DNA of 64,000 bases from Streptomyces sp. NBRC 110611. Its GTDB lineage: Bacteria; Actinomycetota; Actinomycetes; Streptomycetales; Streptomycetaceae. The position numbers were made by a program, and so were the translations under genes. Position 1 is the stretch's first letter, and each line of letters starts with the position of its first letter. The stretch lies in assembly GCF_001590865.1 (NCBI RefSeq), contig NZ_BBUY01000005.1, positions 62,001 through 126,000 of the forward strand, written 5' to 3'. Positions 17,193 through 26,643 of this stretch are shown here, one piece after another. A model generated the notes under the pieces. That model had not been told where the DNA came from. It did not search any database and saw nothing but the letters and a program-made list of their open reading frames with translations.

Positions 17193-19580
17193 CTAGTCCT
17201 TGATCGCGAAGGTCTTGAACGCGGTCGCGATCACCTGCTGGCATTCCTTCGCCGACCAGGTGTCCGCCGTGCAGGTGATCATGATGGCGTAGCCGTGGTC
17301 GTCGTCGGCGCGGAACCCGCGGTTGAGTATCCGCACCTTCTCGCCCTTCTGCGAGCGCGTGAACGACCAGTCGGCGACGGTCGGGTAGCCCCGCCACTTC
17401 ACCGGCTTGATGTCGATGCGGTGGTAGTCGTCGCTGGAGTCGCGCACACTCGGCTCCAGGCTGCGCCAGGCGGCCGCCGCGTCCTTGCCGGGCTTGGCGT
17501 TGTAGTCGATCTGAACGCGCGGGAATCCGCCCGAGGCGCTGTATATGGCGCCGGAGTTGTCGCCGGCGGTGTCGGTCTGGTGGAAGCCCTTGGGCATCGC
17601 CATGCGGAAGTGGAAGGTGTCGTTGACCAGCTCGGCGAAGCCGTCCGGCAGCTTCCCGCCCTTGCCGTCCTTGCCGTCCTTGCCGCCGTCACCGTCCGCG
17701 CCGTCGTCATCGTCCTTCTCGCCCTTGCCGCCCGCGCCGTCGCCGGTGGTGGAGCCGGGCCGCTGCGCGCCCGTGCCGGGCCCGTCGGTGTCCTCGTCGC
17801 CCTTCGTGCCGGACGCATCGGCCTCGCCGGCCGAAGGGCCGGCCTTGGCGGCGGGGGACGTCCGGCCGTCGCGGCCGGCCGCGGCGCCGCTCTCGTCGTC
17901 GCCGCTCAGCGTGACGGCCAGGATCGTGCCGAGGACGGCCAGGACGACGACCACGGCCACGGCCACAGTGATCAGCGTGCGGCGCGGGACCACATCGGTC
18001 AGCGGCGCGCGCGGGACGGACGGGCGGTTCCCGTCTCCGGGTCTGGACTCGGTTCTGGACTCCGTACGGGCCGCCACGGCGGCGTTGCGCACGGACTGCA
18101 GGGCGCCGCGCAGCCGCTCCTTGGCGGCATCGGCGGCGTCGGCAAAGGCCGGGCGGGCGGCGCTCGCCGGGCGGCCCGCCACCGTACGGTCCCCGGCCGC
18201 ACCGCTCCTGGCCGCACCGCCCCCGGCCGTACCGCCTCCGGCCGTCTTCTTCGCGTCCCTGGCGTTCTTCTCGTCCCTGGCGTTCTTCGCAGCACCCACG
18301 GCGGACGAGCCCGTGGCACCCGCGGCCGCCTTCTTCCCGTTCGCCGGGCGCTTCGGCGCGCCCACCGAGGCGTTGACACCGGCAGCACCCGCAGCACCGG
18401 CACCCTTGGCAGCGCCGGTCTTCGCTTTCACACCGGCCGCCGTCGTCTTCGTACCGGCCCTGCCGGCGCCGGACGCGCTACCGCTGCCACTCCCGGACGA
18501 CGTCCCCCGGCTCCCGGCCGCGCTCCCGCCCTCCTCCGCCGGCTTCGCCTTCGGCCCCCGGCTCTTGGGTTCGGCCGCCGGCTTCGACGCGCCCTGAGCG
18601 CCCTTGATGCCCTTGGCGCCCTTGATGCCCCTGGTGCTCTTGGCGCCCCCGGTGCTCTTGGCGTCGGTCCGTTCCCCGGGCACTACCGGCAGCGCCATCG
18701 CCCGCGTCGCGTCCACCGGCGGCTCGGGAGCGGCCTCCTCCGGGGCGTGGATGACGTCCAGCAGCAGCGCCCGCGCACCCGCGTCGTCCAGCCGGGCGTC
18801 CGGGTCCTTCACCAGCAGGCCGTACAGCACCTCTTCCAGTGCGCCGGCGCTCTTCGGCGGCTCCACCGGCTCGGTCATCACCGCCGTCAGCGTGGCGATC
18901 GCCGAGCCCTTGTCGTACGGGGGCACGCCCTCGACGCAGGCGTACAGCAGCCCGCCCAGCGACCACAGGTCGGCCGGCGGCCCGGGCCGCTGACCGCGGG
19001 CGCGCTCAGGGGAGATGTAGGAAGGGGCGCCGACGAGCATGCCGGTCGAGGTCACGGAGGGGTCGCCCTCGACCTGGGCGATACCGAAGTCGGTCAGCAC
19101 GACCCGGCCGTCGTCGGACATCAGGACGTTGGACGGCTTCACATCGCGGTGCAGGATGCCCACGCCGTGCGCGGCCCGCAGCACGTCGAGCACGGCCAGG
19201 CCCACCTCGGCGGCGCGGCGCGGGGTCAGCGGTCCGTCGTCTCGGACCACCTCGGCCAGCGAGCGGCCCTCGACCAGCTCCATCACGATCCACGGCCGGT
19301 CGTCCTCGTCGACCACGTCGTAGACCGTCACCGCACCGTTGTTGCGGATCCGGGCGATCGCCTTGGCCTCCCGCAGCGTACGGGTGATCAGGCGGCGTTT
19401 CTCGTCCTCGTCGACCCCGCCCGGGAAGCGCAGCTCCTTGACTGCGACCGTGCGGCCCAGGACCTCGTCGCGTGCCCGCCAGACGGTGCCCATGCCACCC
19501 CGGCCGAGGACATCGGCGAGCCGGTACCGGCCGGCGAGCAGCCTGCCCTCCGTGCCGTCCATCTCGACCTCGTCGCCCAC
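17193..19580 (-). CDS. Membrane Ser/Thr protein kinase (PknB-like)
   Basis: A 795-residue receptor-type kinase. GTG at 19580 follows a GAGGGGA site and precedes 'GDEVEMDGTEGRLLAGRYRL'; the long frame upstream is spurious. The kinase domain (about 15-280) is complete: 'LGRGGMGTVWRARD', 'VAVKEL' (Lys near 47), 'ILHRDVKPSNVL' (near 143), 'LTDFGIAQV' (near 162) and 'APSYISPERARG'. A long Lys/Ala/Gly-rich juxtamembrane linker (about 300-530), a transmembrane helix at about 532-557, an acidic Lys/Asp/Gly linker, and an extracytoplasmic domain of about 160 residues ('NDTFHFRMAMPKGF') follow. The latter resembles the neighbouring pseudokinase's exported domain. It has no PASTA repeats, so the ligand is unknown. 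The intergenic gap to the pseudokinase is about 206 nt. Confidence 0.93.
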   Translation of the reverse strand: MGDEVEMDGTEGRLLAGRYRLADVLGRGGMGTVWRARDEVLGRTVAVKELRFPGGVDEDEKRRLITRTLREAKAIARIRNNGAVTVYDVVDEDDRPWIVMELVEGRSLAEVVRDDGPLTPRRAAEVGLAVLDVLRAAHGVGILHRDVKPSNVLMSDDGRVVLTDFGIAQVEGDPSVTSTGMLVGAPSYISPERARGQRPGPPADLWSLGGLLYACVEGVPPYDKGSAIATLTAVMTEPVEPPKSAGALEEVLYGLLVKDPDARLDDAGARALLLDVIHAPEEAAPEPPVDATRAMALPVVPGERTDAKSTGGAKSTRGIKGAKGIKGAQGASKPAAEPKSRGPKAKPAEEGGSAAGSRGTSSGSGSGSASGAGRAGTKTTAAGVKAKTGAAKGAGAAGAAGVNASVGAPKRPANGKKAAAGATGSSAVGAAKNARDEKNARDAKKTAGGGTAGGGAARSGAAGDRTVAGRPASAARPAFADAADAAKERLRGALQSVRNAAVAARTESRTESRPGDGNRPSVPRAPLTDVVPRRTLITVAVAVVVVLAVLGTILAVTLSGDDESGAAAGRDGRTSPAAKAGPSAGEADASGTKGDEDTDGPGTGAQRPGSTTGDGAGGKGEKDDDDGADGDGGKDGKDGKGGKLPDGFAELVNDTFHFRMAMPKGFHQTDTAGDNSGAIYSASGGFPRVQIDYNAKPGKDAAAAWRSLEPSVRDSSDDYHRIDIKPVKWRGYPTVADWSFTRSQKGEKVRILNRGFRADDDHGYAIMITCTADTWSAKECQQVIATAFKTFAIKD

Positions 19581-19734
19581 TGAATCCCCTCGGCAATCCA
19601 GCCGAGTTGGCAGCTTTGATGTCGCATCAATCATCAAACTGACCCAACTCGGACAACCCACCCTGGCAGAGCCTTCATTCTCTCTCATCCGCGGCCATGC
19701 GAAAGGCCCGGGTAGGCGCCGGAAGGCACAAGAG

Positions 19735-19843
19735 AGCTGAAGAGGGAGCTGAGCAGGAAGGAGAAGAGGGACGTGAAGAGGGACGCGCAGAGGAGACCCG
19801 AGGGGATCCGAAGGGGATCTGAAGAGAAGCCGAGGAGGGAGCT
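19735..19843. repeat. Polypurine tract between glpD and the kinase gene
   Basis: Just downstream of glpD (minus strand), about 105 bases are nearly all A and G on the plus strand, built from variants of GAAGAGGGA and GAGGGGATC. Purine bias this long can form triplex DNA or, in the pyrimidine-rich minus-strand transcript, an unstructured C/U-rich tail that could favour Rho-dependent termination. Confidence 0.7.
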
Positions 19844-21550
19844 TCAGAGCGGCACGATGTCGGGCGCGCCCAGCCGCGCCGCATCCGCCGTCAGATCGTC
19901 CGGCTGCCGCTGCGATTCGCGCTCCGCCTCCACCCGCTTCTCGTAGTGCGCGATCTCCTTCGCGATCTGCTCCTCGTCCCAGCCCAGTGCGGGAGCCATC
20001 AGGGCGGCCGCCTCCGAGGCGCTGCGGGTGCCCCGGTCGAAGGTCTCGATCGAGATCCGGGTACGGCGCGTCAGCACGTCGTCCAGGTGCCGCGCGCCCT
20101 CGTGCGTACAGGCGTACACCACCTCGGCGCGCAGGTAGTCGTCCGCGGCGGCCAGCGGTTCGCCGAGGGCGGGATCGGCGACGACCAGTTCCAGCAGCTC
20201 CTCGGCGAGCGAGCCGTAGCGGTTCAACAGATGCTCTATCCGCGCCACATGCAGCCCGGTGCGCGCCGCGATCCGGGCCCGCGCGTTCCACAGCGCCTTG
20301 TAGCCCTCGGCTCCGGCCAGCGGGACGTCCTCCGTGACGCACTCCGCGACCCTCTGGTCGAGCCCGTGCACCGCCTCGTCGACGGCGTCCTTGGCCATCA
20401 CCCGGTACGTCGTGTACTTGCCGCCGGCGATCACCACCAGCCCCGGCACCGGATGCGCGACCGTGTGCTCGCGCGACAGCTTGCTGGTGGCATCCGACTC
20501 CCCCGCCAGCAGCGGCCGCAGCCCGGCGTACACACCCTGTACGTCATCCCTGGTCAGCGGGGTCGCCAGCACCGAGTTGACGTGCTCCAGCAGGTAGTCG
20601 ATATCCGCGCTGGACGCCGCCGGGTGCGCCTTGTCCAGATCCCAGTCGGTGTCCGTCGTGCCCACGATCCAGTGCCGCCCCCACGGGATGACGAACAGCA
20701 CGCTCTTCTCGGTACGCAGGATCAGCCCGGTCGTGGAGTGGATGCGGTCCTTCGGGACGACCAGGTGGATCCCCTTGGAGGCCCGTACGTGGAACTGCCC
20801 GCGCTCCCCGATCAGCGCCTGGGTGTCGTCCGTCCACACCCCGGTGGCGTTGACGATCTGCCGGGCCCGGATCTCGTACTCGCCGCCCGTCTCGACGTCC
20901 TGCACCCGCGCGCCGACCACCCGCTCGCCCTCGCGCAGAAACCCCACCACGCGGGCGCGATTGGCGACCTGTGCGCCGTACGCGGCGGCCGTCCGCACGA
21001 TCGTCATCACATACCGGGCGTCGTCCATCTGGGCGTCGTAGTACTGGAGGGCGCCGACCAGTGCGTCCTTCTTCAGGCAGGGCGCGACCTGGAGTGCGCG
21101 TTTGTGCGAGAGGTGCCGGTGGACGGGCAGGCCGCGGCCGTGGCCGGACGAGACCGACATCGCGTCGTACAGCGCCACGCCGGAGCCCGCGTACCAGCGC
21201 TCCCACCCCCGGTGCGCCAGCGGATAGAGGAACGGCACCGGCTTCACCAGGTGCGGCGCGAGCCGCTGCAGCAGCAGCCCGCGCTCCTTCAGCGCCTCCC
21301 GTACCAGCGCGAAGTCCAGCATCTCCAGGTAGCGCAGACCGCCGTGGATGAGCTTGCTCGACCGGCTGGACGTGCCCGACGCCCAGTCCCGGGCCTCCAC
21401 CAGACCGGTGAACAGGCCCCGGGTCGCCGCGTCCAGCGCGGTTCCCGCACCGACGACGCCGCCGCCGACCACGAGAATGTCCAGCTCCCGCTCCGCCATT
21501 CGGGCGAGCGCCTCGGCCCGCTGCGCCGGTCCCAGTGTCGCTGTCCTCAC
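19844..21550 (-). CDS. glpD: Glycerol-3-phosphate dehydrogenase (FAD)
   Basis: A 568-residue flavoenzyme starting with GTG at 21550 after GGGAGG (spacing 5). The FAD-binding motif is 'ILVVGGGVVGAGTALDAATRG' at about 25-45, followed by 'EARDWASGTSSRSSKLIHGG', diagnostic for GlpD. The C-terminal domain of about 400-540 is the usual GlpD helical extension. It oxidises sn-glycerol-3-phosphate to dihydroxyacetone phosphate and passes electrons to membrane quinone. It stands alone, divergent from the nucleotide-sugar dehydrogenase, with no glycerol kinase or facilitator nearby; in S. coelicolor, from memory, a glpD homologue also sits in this guaB-kinase neighbourhood. Confidence 0.95.
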   Translation of the reverse strand: MRTATLGPAQRAEALARMAERELDILVVGGGVVGAGTALDAATRGLFTGLVEARDWASGTSSRSSKLIHGGLRYLEMLDFALVREALKERGLLLQRLAPHLVKPVPFLYPLAHRGWERWYAGSGVALYDAMSVSSGHGRGLPVHRHLSHKRALQVAPCLKKDALVGALQYYDAQMDDARYVMTIVRTAAAYGAQVANRARVVGFLREGERVVGARVQDVETGGEYEIRARQIVNATGVWTDDTQALIGERGQFHVRASKGIHLVVPKDRIHSTTGLILRTEKSVLFVIPWGRHWIVGTTDTDWDLDKAHPAASSADIDYLLEHVNSVLATPLTRDDVQGVYAGLRPLLAGESDATSKLSREHTVAHPVPGLVVIAGGKYTTYRVMAKDAVDEAVHGLDQRVAECVTEDVPLAGAEGYKALWNARARIAARTGLHVARIEHLLNRYGSLAEELLELVVADPALGEPLAAADDYLRAEVVYACTHEGARHLDDVLTRRTRISIETFDRGTRSASEAAALMAPALGWDEEQIAKEIAHYEKRVEAERESQRQPDDLTADAARLGAPDIVPL

Positions 21551-21689
21551 CGCTGCCTCCCGCTGCCGTCGGGGCCACTGTGGTCGGGGGCGACACCCCC
21601 GCACGTTCGATTCTGACGGCGCCACGTGCCGCTGCCCACCCTCCGCTCACGGCGGCAACACCCGGCGGTACCGATCCATCAATCCCCAT

Positions 21690-21760
21690 TCTGGGCCAAA
21701 TATCCGTTTAGTCTACTTATGCACTATTCGCATACGTCAGACCGCAGTCAGCCGCTGTCA
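21690..21760 (+). promoter_or_regulatory. AT-rich promoter region, nucleotide-sugar dehydrogenase
   Basis: The only AT-rich stretch in the glpD/dehydrogenase divergent spacer, with TTTAGTCTACTTATGCACTA and CGCATACG-like elements 40-90 nt before the start at 21782. Exact -35 and -10 boxes cannot be fixed by eye. Confidence 0.35.
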
Positions 21761-21781
21761 CTCGGGAAGGACGGCCGCAGC

Positions 21782-23044
21782 ATGCCCGCAGATCTCGCCG
21801 TCATCGGACTCGGTCACCTCGGTCTCCCCCTCGCCCGAGCCGCCACCACCGCCGGTATCGGCACCCTCGGTTACGACCCCGACCCGCGCGCCACCGCCCT
21901 CTCCTGCGCCGACGGACCGCTGTCCGCCACCGAGTTCCGCCGCCTGCTCGCGGCCGGCTTCCGCACCACCACCGACCCCGCCACCCTCGGCCGGGTCCGT
22001 ACCGCCGTCATCTGCGCGCCCACCCCGCCCCGCGAGGACCGCGCCCTCGACCTCACGGCCGTCGCCGACGCCGCGCGCGTCCTCGCCGCCCAGCTGCGCC
22101 CGCACACCACCGTCATCCTGGAATCCACCGCCTACCCGGGCACCACCGAGGAATTCCTGCGCCCCCTCCTCGAAGCGGGCTCCGGCCTCACCGCCGGCCG
22201 CGACTTCCACCTCGCCTGCGCACCCGCGCGCCACGACCCCGGCAACCGCACCCACTGCTACACCAACACCCCCAGGGTCATCGGCGGACTCACCCCCGCC
22301 TGCACGGAGGCGGCCGCGACGTTCTACGGCCGGCTCACCGACAAGGTCGTACGGGCCCGGGGCCCGCGCGAGGCGGAGATGACCAAGGTGCTGGAGACCA
22401 ACTTCCGGCACGTCAACATCGCCCTGGTCAACGAGATGGCGGTGCTCTGCCACGACCTCGGCGTCGACCTGTGGGACGTCATCCGCTGCGCGGAGACCAA
22501 GCCGTTCGGATTCCAGTCCTTCCGGCCCGGCCCGGGCGTCGGCGGCCACACCACCCCCGTGGACCCCAACAGCCGCCCCGCCCAAGGGCGTTCACCGGCC
22601 GGACGCCCACCGACCCCGCCGCTCCGCCTGGTCGAACTGGCCCGGGACGTCAACGGCCGGATGCCCCGGTACGTCATCCAGCGCTGCGCCGCCCTCCTCA
22701 ACGAACACGGCAAGTCCGCGCGCGGCGCCCGGATCCTCCTGCTGGGCGTCACCTACAAACCCGACACCACCGACCAGACCGGCTCCCCGGCCCGGGAGAT
22801 CGCCTCCCACCTGCGGGAACTGGGCGCACACGTCACGTACCACGACCCCTACGTCCCCCACTGGCAGGTCCAGGGCCGCCCCGTCCCCCGCGCGGACTCC
22901 CTCTACGAGACCGCCGCCGCGGCCGACCTGACGGTCCTTCTCCAGGCCCACCGCACCTACGACCTCCAGGGCCTCTCGGTCAAGGCCCAGCTGCTGCTGG
23001 ACACGCGGGGAGCGACGCCGGCGGGGGCGGCGCATCGGCTGTGA
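21782..23044 (+). CDS. UDP-glucose/GDP-mannose dehydrogenase homologue lacking the catalytic Cys
   Basis: A 420-residue protein starting at ATG 21782 ('MPADLAVIGLGHLGLPLARA'). It has the N-terminal Rossmann domain, the central helix 'EMTKVLETNFRHVNIALVNEMAVL' with the conserved Lys, 'KPFGFQSFRPGPGVGGH', and the C-terminal domain 'ILLLGVTYKPDTTDQTGSPA'. These enzymes oxidise a nucleotide sugar twice to the uronic acid through a thiohemiacetal on a Cys in 'GGHCIPVDP'. Here that stretch reads 'GGHTTPVDPNSR', with Thr257 in place of Cys. It may have only partial activity, or a non-catalytic role. It is a single gene; the downstream 600 nt are gene-poor. The N-terminal 100 residues are otherwise well conserved. 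Confidence 0.88.
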   Translation: MPADLAVIGLGHLGLPLARAATTAGIGTLGYDPDPRATALSCADGPLSATEFRRLLAAGFRTTTDPATLGRVRTAVICAPTPPREDRALDLTAVADAARVLAAQLRPHTTVILESTAYPGTTEEFLRPLLEAGSGLTAGRDFHLACAPARHDPGNRTHCYTNTPRVIGGLTPACTEAAATFYGRLTDKVVRARGPREAEMTKVLETNFRHVNIALVNEMAVLCHDLGVDLWDVIRCAETKPFGFQSFRPGPGVGGHTTPVDPNSRPAQGRSPAGRPPTPPLRLVELARDVNGRMPRYVIQRCAALLNEHGKSARGARILLLGVTYKPDTTDQTGSPAREIASHLRELGAHVTYHDPYVPHWQVQGRPVPRADSLYETAAAADLTVLLQAHRTYDLQGLSVKAQLLLDTRGATPAGAAHRL

Positions 23045-23111
23045 CAGGGGCGCGCAACGGCCGCCCGGACTCCGGAGCTGGTGGCACCCGGGCCCTGCCA
23101 CGGGTACCGTA

Positions 23112-23164
23112 CTGGCTGGATCGCGGGTGTCCGCCCCTACCTTGTATGGGGGCGGCCGCTCACC
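23112..23164. repeat. 53-nt hairpin element, copy A
   Basis: Copy A of a direct repeat whose second copy lies exactly 103 nt downstream. Outer GGTG/CACC and inner CCGCCCC/GGGGCGG arms can pair. 43 of 53 bases match copy B; most differences are in the loop, with the arms identical, a sign that structure is conserved. Confidence 0.75.
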
Positions 23165-23172
23165 ATCACCGC

Positions 23173-23215
23173 AAAAAAGGTGGAGCCCACCGCAGCGGGT
23201 ACTGCGGCAGGCTCC
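23173..23215 (-). terminator. Rho-independent terminator of a minus-strand transcript
   Basis: Read on the minus strand: GGAGCC, two bases, TGCCGCA-type arm, 8-nt loop, complementary arm, GGCTCC, then ACC and six T. A stem of 6+5 bp with a symmetrical internal loop followed by a U run is rare in this GC-rich genome and implies a defined transcript end. Confidence 0.65.
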
Positions 23216-23267
23216 TGGCCGGATTACGGGTGTCCGCCCCTAACTCTCGGAGGGGCGGCCGCTCACC
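23215..23267. repeat. 53-nt hairpin element, copy B
   Basis: Copy B of the hairpin repeat. On the minus strand it begins at the stop codon of the small reading frame (TGA at 23265-23263) and is followed by the terminator at 23173-23215. Confidence 0.75.
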
Positions 23268-23358
23268 GGCCGTACATCCGCAAGATCCACCTCCTCCGGA
23301 ACTTCACCAGCCGAAGCCGAATCTGATCCCAGCGAGTGGGCTTGCGGTGACGGCCCAT
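23263..23358 (-). CDS. Putative 31-aa basic small protein
   Basis: A short reading frame starting at ATG 23358, 7 nt after an AAGGGGG ribosome site; an in-frame ATG at 23376 would add six residues but has a poorer site. The product begins 'MGRHRKPTRWDQIRLRL' and ends 'VKFRRRWILRMYGR': 31 residues, about one third Arg/Lys, with alternating hydrophobic positions that would make an amphipathic cationic helix. It lies between a candidate promoter and a terminator, and its stop codon opens the copy B hairpin. I recognise no family. It could be a membrane-active or nucleic-acid-binding peptide, a leader peptide, or chance. Confidence 0.4.
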   Translation of the reverse strand: MGRHRKPTRWDQIRLRLVKFRRRWILRMYGR

Positions 23359-23496
23359 GGGCACGCCCCCTTCCATGACGCCGCCCATTGACCCGGTTGG
23401 ACGGTCCACTGGAGCTTCGGGCCGGGCCCCCGGGCAAAGGGTCCGGTACGTGCTCCTTGGAAGGGGGCGCCCCAGAGAGCGGGTCGCCGAGCATGG

Positions 23497-23524
23497 ACAC
23501 TACCGCCCTGCTACACCCGTTCAG
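23497..23524 (-). promoter_or_regulatory. Candidate minus-strand promoter for the small unit
   Basis: On the minus strand CTGAAC (23524-23519) and TAGTGT (23502-23497) are separated by 16 nt, close to the TTGAC(N16-18)TANNNT pattern of housekeeping promoters. The start would fall near 23490, giving a 5' leader of about 130 nt before the small reading frame. Confidence 0.35.
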
Positions 23525-23603
23525 CCCACACTCACGCTGAACGCAACCACGCGCCCCTGCCCCCGCAAAACGCGCCCCCACCAGCCCTGTTGGGCATGCG
23601 AAA

Positions 23604-23632
23604 GGGCCGGTCACCCCCTGGATGACCGGCCC
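23604..23632 (-). terminator. guaB3 terminator hairpin
   Basis: GGGCCGGTCA and TGACCGGCCC form a perfect 10-bp stem with a 9-nt loop about 50 nt past the guaB3 stop codon. No T run follows, as usual in Streptomyces. Confidence 0.75.
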
Positions 23633-23680
23633 TCGTGGGTCTACGGCTCGTAGGTCCTACGGCCTACCGCGTCCGACGGC

Positions 23681-24796
23681 TCACCGCCGCGGTGCGACCG
23701 TCACCTCGACCCGCTGGAACTCCTTCAGCTCGGAGTAGCCCGTGGTCGCCATCGCCCGGCGCAGCGCTCCGAAGAAGTTCATCGAGCCGTCGGGGGTCGA
23801 GGACGGGCCCAGCAGGATCTCCTCGGTCGTGCCGACCGCGCCCAGGTTCATCCGCTTGCCGCGCGGCACGTCCTCGTGGACCGCCTCCATGCCCCAGTGG
23901 TAGCCGTGCCCCGGTGCGTCCGTCGCCCGCGCCAGGGGCGAGCCCATCATCACCGCGTCCGCGCCGCAGGCGATCGCCTTCGGGAGGTCGCCGGACCAGC
24001 CCACCCCGCCGTCCGCGATGACGTGGACGTACCGGCCGCCGGACTCGTCCATGTAGTCCCGGCGGGCCGCCGCGACATCGGCGACCGCGGTCGCCATCGG
24101 GACCTGGATGCCCAGCACGTTCCGGGTGGTGTGCGCGGCACCGCCGCCGAAGCCCACCAGCACACCGGCCGCGCCGGTCCGCATCAGGTGCAGGGCCGCG
24201 GTGTAGGTGGCGCAGCCGCCGACGATCACCGGGACGTCCAGCTCGTAGATGAACTGCTTGAGGTTGAGCGGCTCGGCCGCGGACGAGACGTGCTCGGCGG
24301 AGACGGTCGTGCCGCGGATCACGAAGATGTCGACACCGGCGTCCACCACGGCCTTGGAGAACTGGGCGGTGCGCTGCGGCGACAGCGCCGCGGCGGTGAC
24401 CACACCGGAGTCGCGCACCTCCTTGATGCGCTGCCCGATCAGCTCTTCCTTGATCGGCGCGGCGTAGATCTCCTGAAGGCGGCGGGTGGCGGCCTCCTCG
24501 TCCAGCTCCGCGATCTCGGCGAGCAGCGGCTCCGGGTCCTCGTAGCGGGTCCACAGCCCCTCAAGGTTGAGGACGCCCAGGCCGCCCAGCTCGCCGATGC
24601 GGATCGCGGTCTGCGGCGAGACCACCGAGTCCATCGGCGCCGCCAGGAACGGCAGCTCGAAGCGGTAGGCATCGATCTGCCAGGCGATCGAGACCTCCTT
24701 CGGGTCGCGGGTGCGGCGACTGGGTACGACGGCGATGTCGTCGAATGCGTATGCCCGGCGGCCGCGCTTGCCGCGCCCGATCTCGATCTCAGTCAC
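23681..24796 (-). CDS. guaB3: GuaB3, IMP dehydrogenase-related protein
   Basis: A 371-residue TIM-barrel protein without CBS domains, the GuaB3 family. It begins 'MTEIEIGRGKRGRRAYAFDDIAVVPSRRT'. 'FLAAPMDSVVSP' and 'IVGGCATYTAALHLM' mark the phosphate and nucleotide-binding strands. At the position of the catalytic loop Cys ('GSICTTR' in IMPDH) it reads 'GGGAAHTTR', with His222 in place of Cys, so it cannot form the usual covalent XMP* intermediate. GuaB3 proteins accompany guaB in many actinobacteria (Rv3410c next to guaB2 in M. tuberculosis). The gene follows guaB by 151 nt with an intervening terminator hairpin. Confidence 0.92.
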   Translation of the reverse strand: MTEIEIGRGKRGRRAYAFDDIAVVPSRRTRDPKEVSIAWQIDAYRFELPFLAAPMDSVVSPQTAIRIGELGGLGVLNLEGLWTRYEDPEPLLAEIAELDEEAATRRLQEIYAAPIKEELIGQRIKEVRDSGVVTAAALSPQRTAQFSKAVVDAGVDIFVIRGTTVSAEHVSSAAEPLNLKQFIYELDVPVIVGGCATYTAALHLMRTGAAGVLVGFGGGAAHTTRNVLGIQVPMATAVADVAAARRDYMDESGGRYVHVIADGGVGWSGDLPKAIACGADAVMMGSPLARATDAPGHGYHWGMEAVHEDVPRGKRMNLGAVGTTEEILLGPSSTPDGSMNFFGALRRAMATTGYSELKEFQRVEVTVAPRR

Positions 24797-24820
24797 TGTG
24801 ATTGGCCCTTCCTACGGATA

Positions 24821-24856
24821 CGCCCCCAGTATCCCCGACCGGGGACACTGGGGGCG
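24821..24856 (-). terminator. guaB terminator hairpin
   Basis: A 16-bp stem with one mismatch (CGCCCCCAGTATCCCC against GGGGACACTGGGGGCG) and a 4-nt loop lies between guaB and guaB3. Both genes run leftward, so this could terminate guaB or attenuate read-through into guaB3. Confidence 0.8.
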
Positions 24857-24947
24857 CATCCGGTGCTTCCGTCCTCGGCGAGCACCTGAGTGAAGTCCGC
24901 AACACCCCACCCTGGCCCACCCTGAGGCTCGATACCCGCCCGGAGGC

Positions 24948-26474
<1,527 letters not shown>

Positions 26475-26643
26475 TCAGCGCGGACTCCCATGCTAACGGC
26501 CTAGAGAAGTGTCCCAATCCACGAGCGATGAGGGCCTCGTCACTTGTGTTTTCCTACGGCGACATCACGCCGGTCGTCCACGACGGCGTCACGCCGCCCC
26601 TTCCGGGCACGGATCCCGCGCCACGGTCACGTCACTGCTCGGC

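Larger units (their letters stand above)
23045..23680. other. Gene-poor convergent gap with a small minus-strand unit
   Basis: This 636-nt gap lies between the 3' ends of the nucleotide-sugar dehydrogenase and guaB3 genes. It holds the guaB3 terminator (23604-23632), a possible minus-strand promoter (23497-23524), a 31-codon reading frame (23263-23358), two copies of a 53-nt hairpin element and a T-tract terminator (23173-23215). Nothing else in it looks coding. Confidence 0.6.

Noticed and set aside
23281..23614. A longer minus-strand frame of up to 124 residues overlapping the small peptide
   Set aside because: It lacks a ribosome site, reads through the guaB3 terminator and is low-complexity. 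I kept only the 31-codon frame in a different register.
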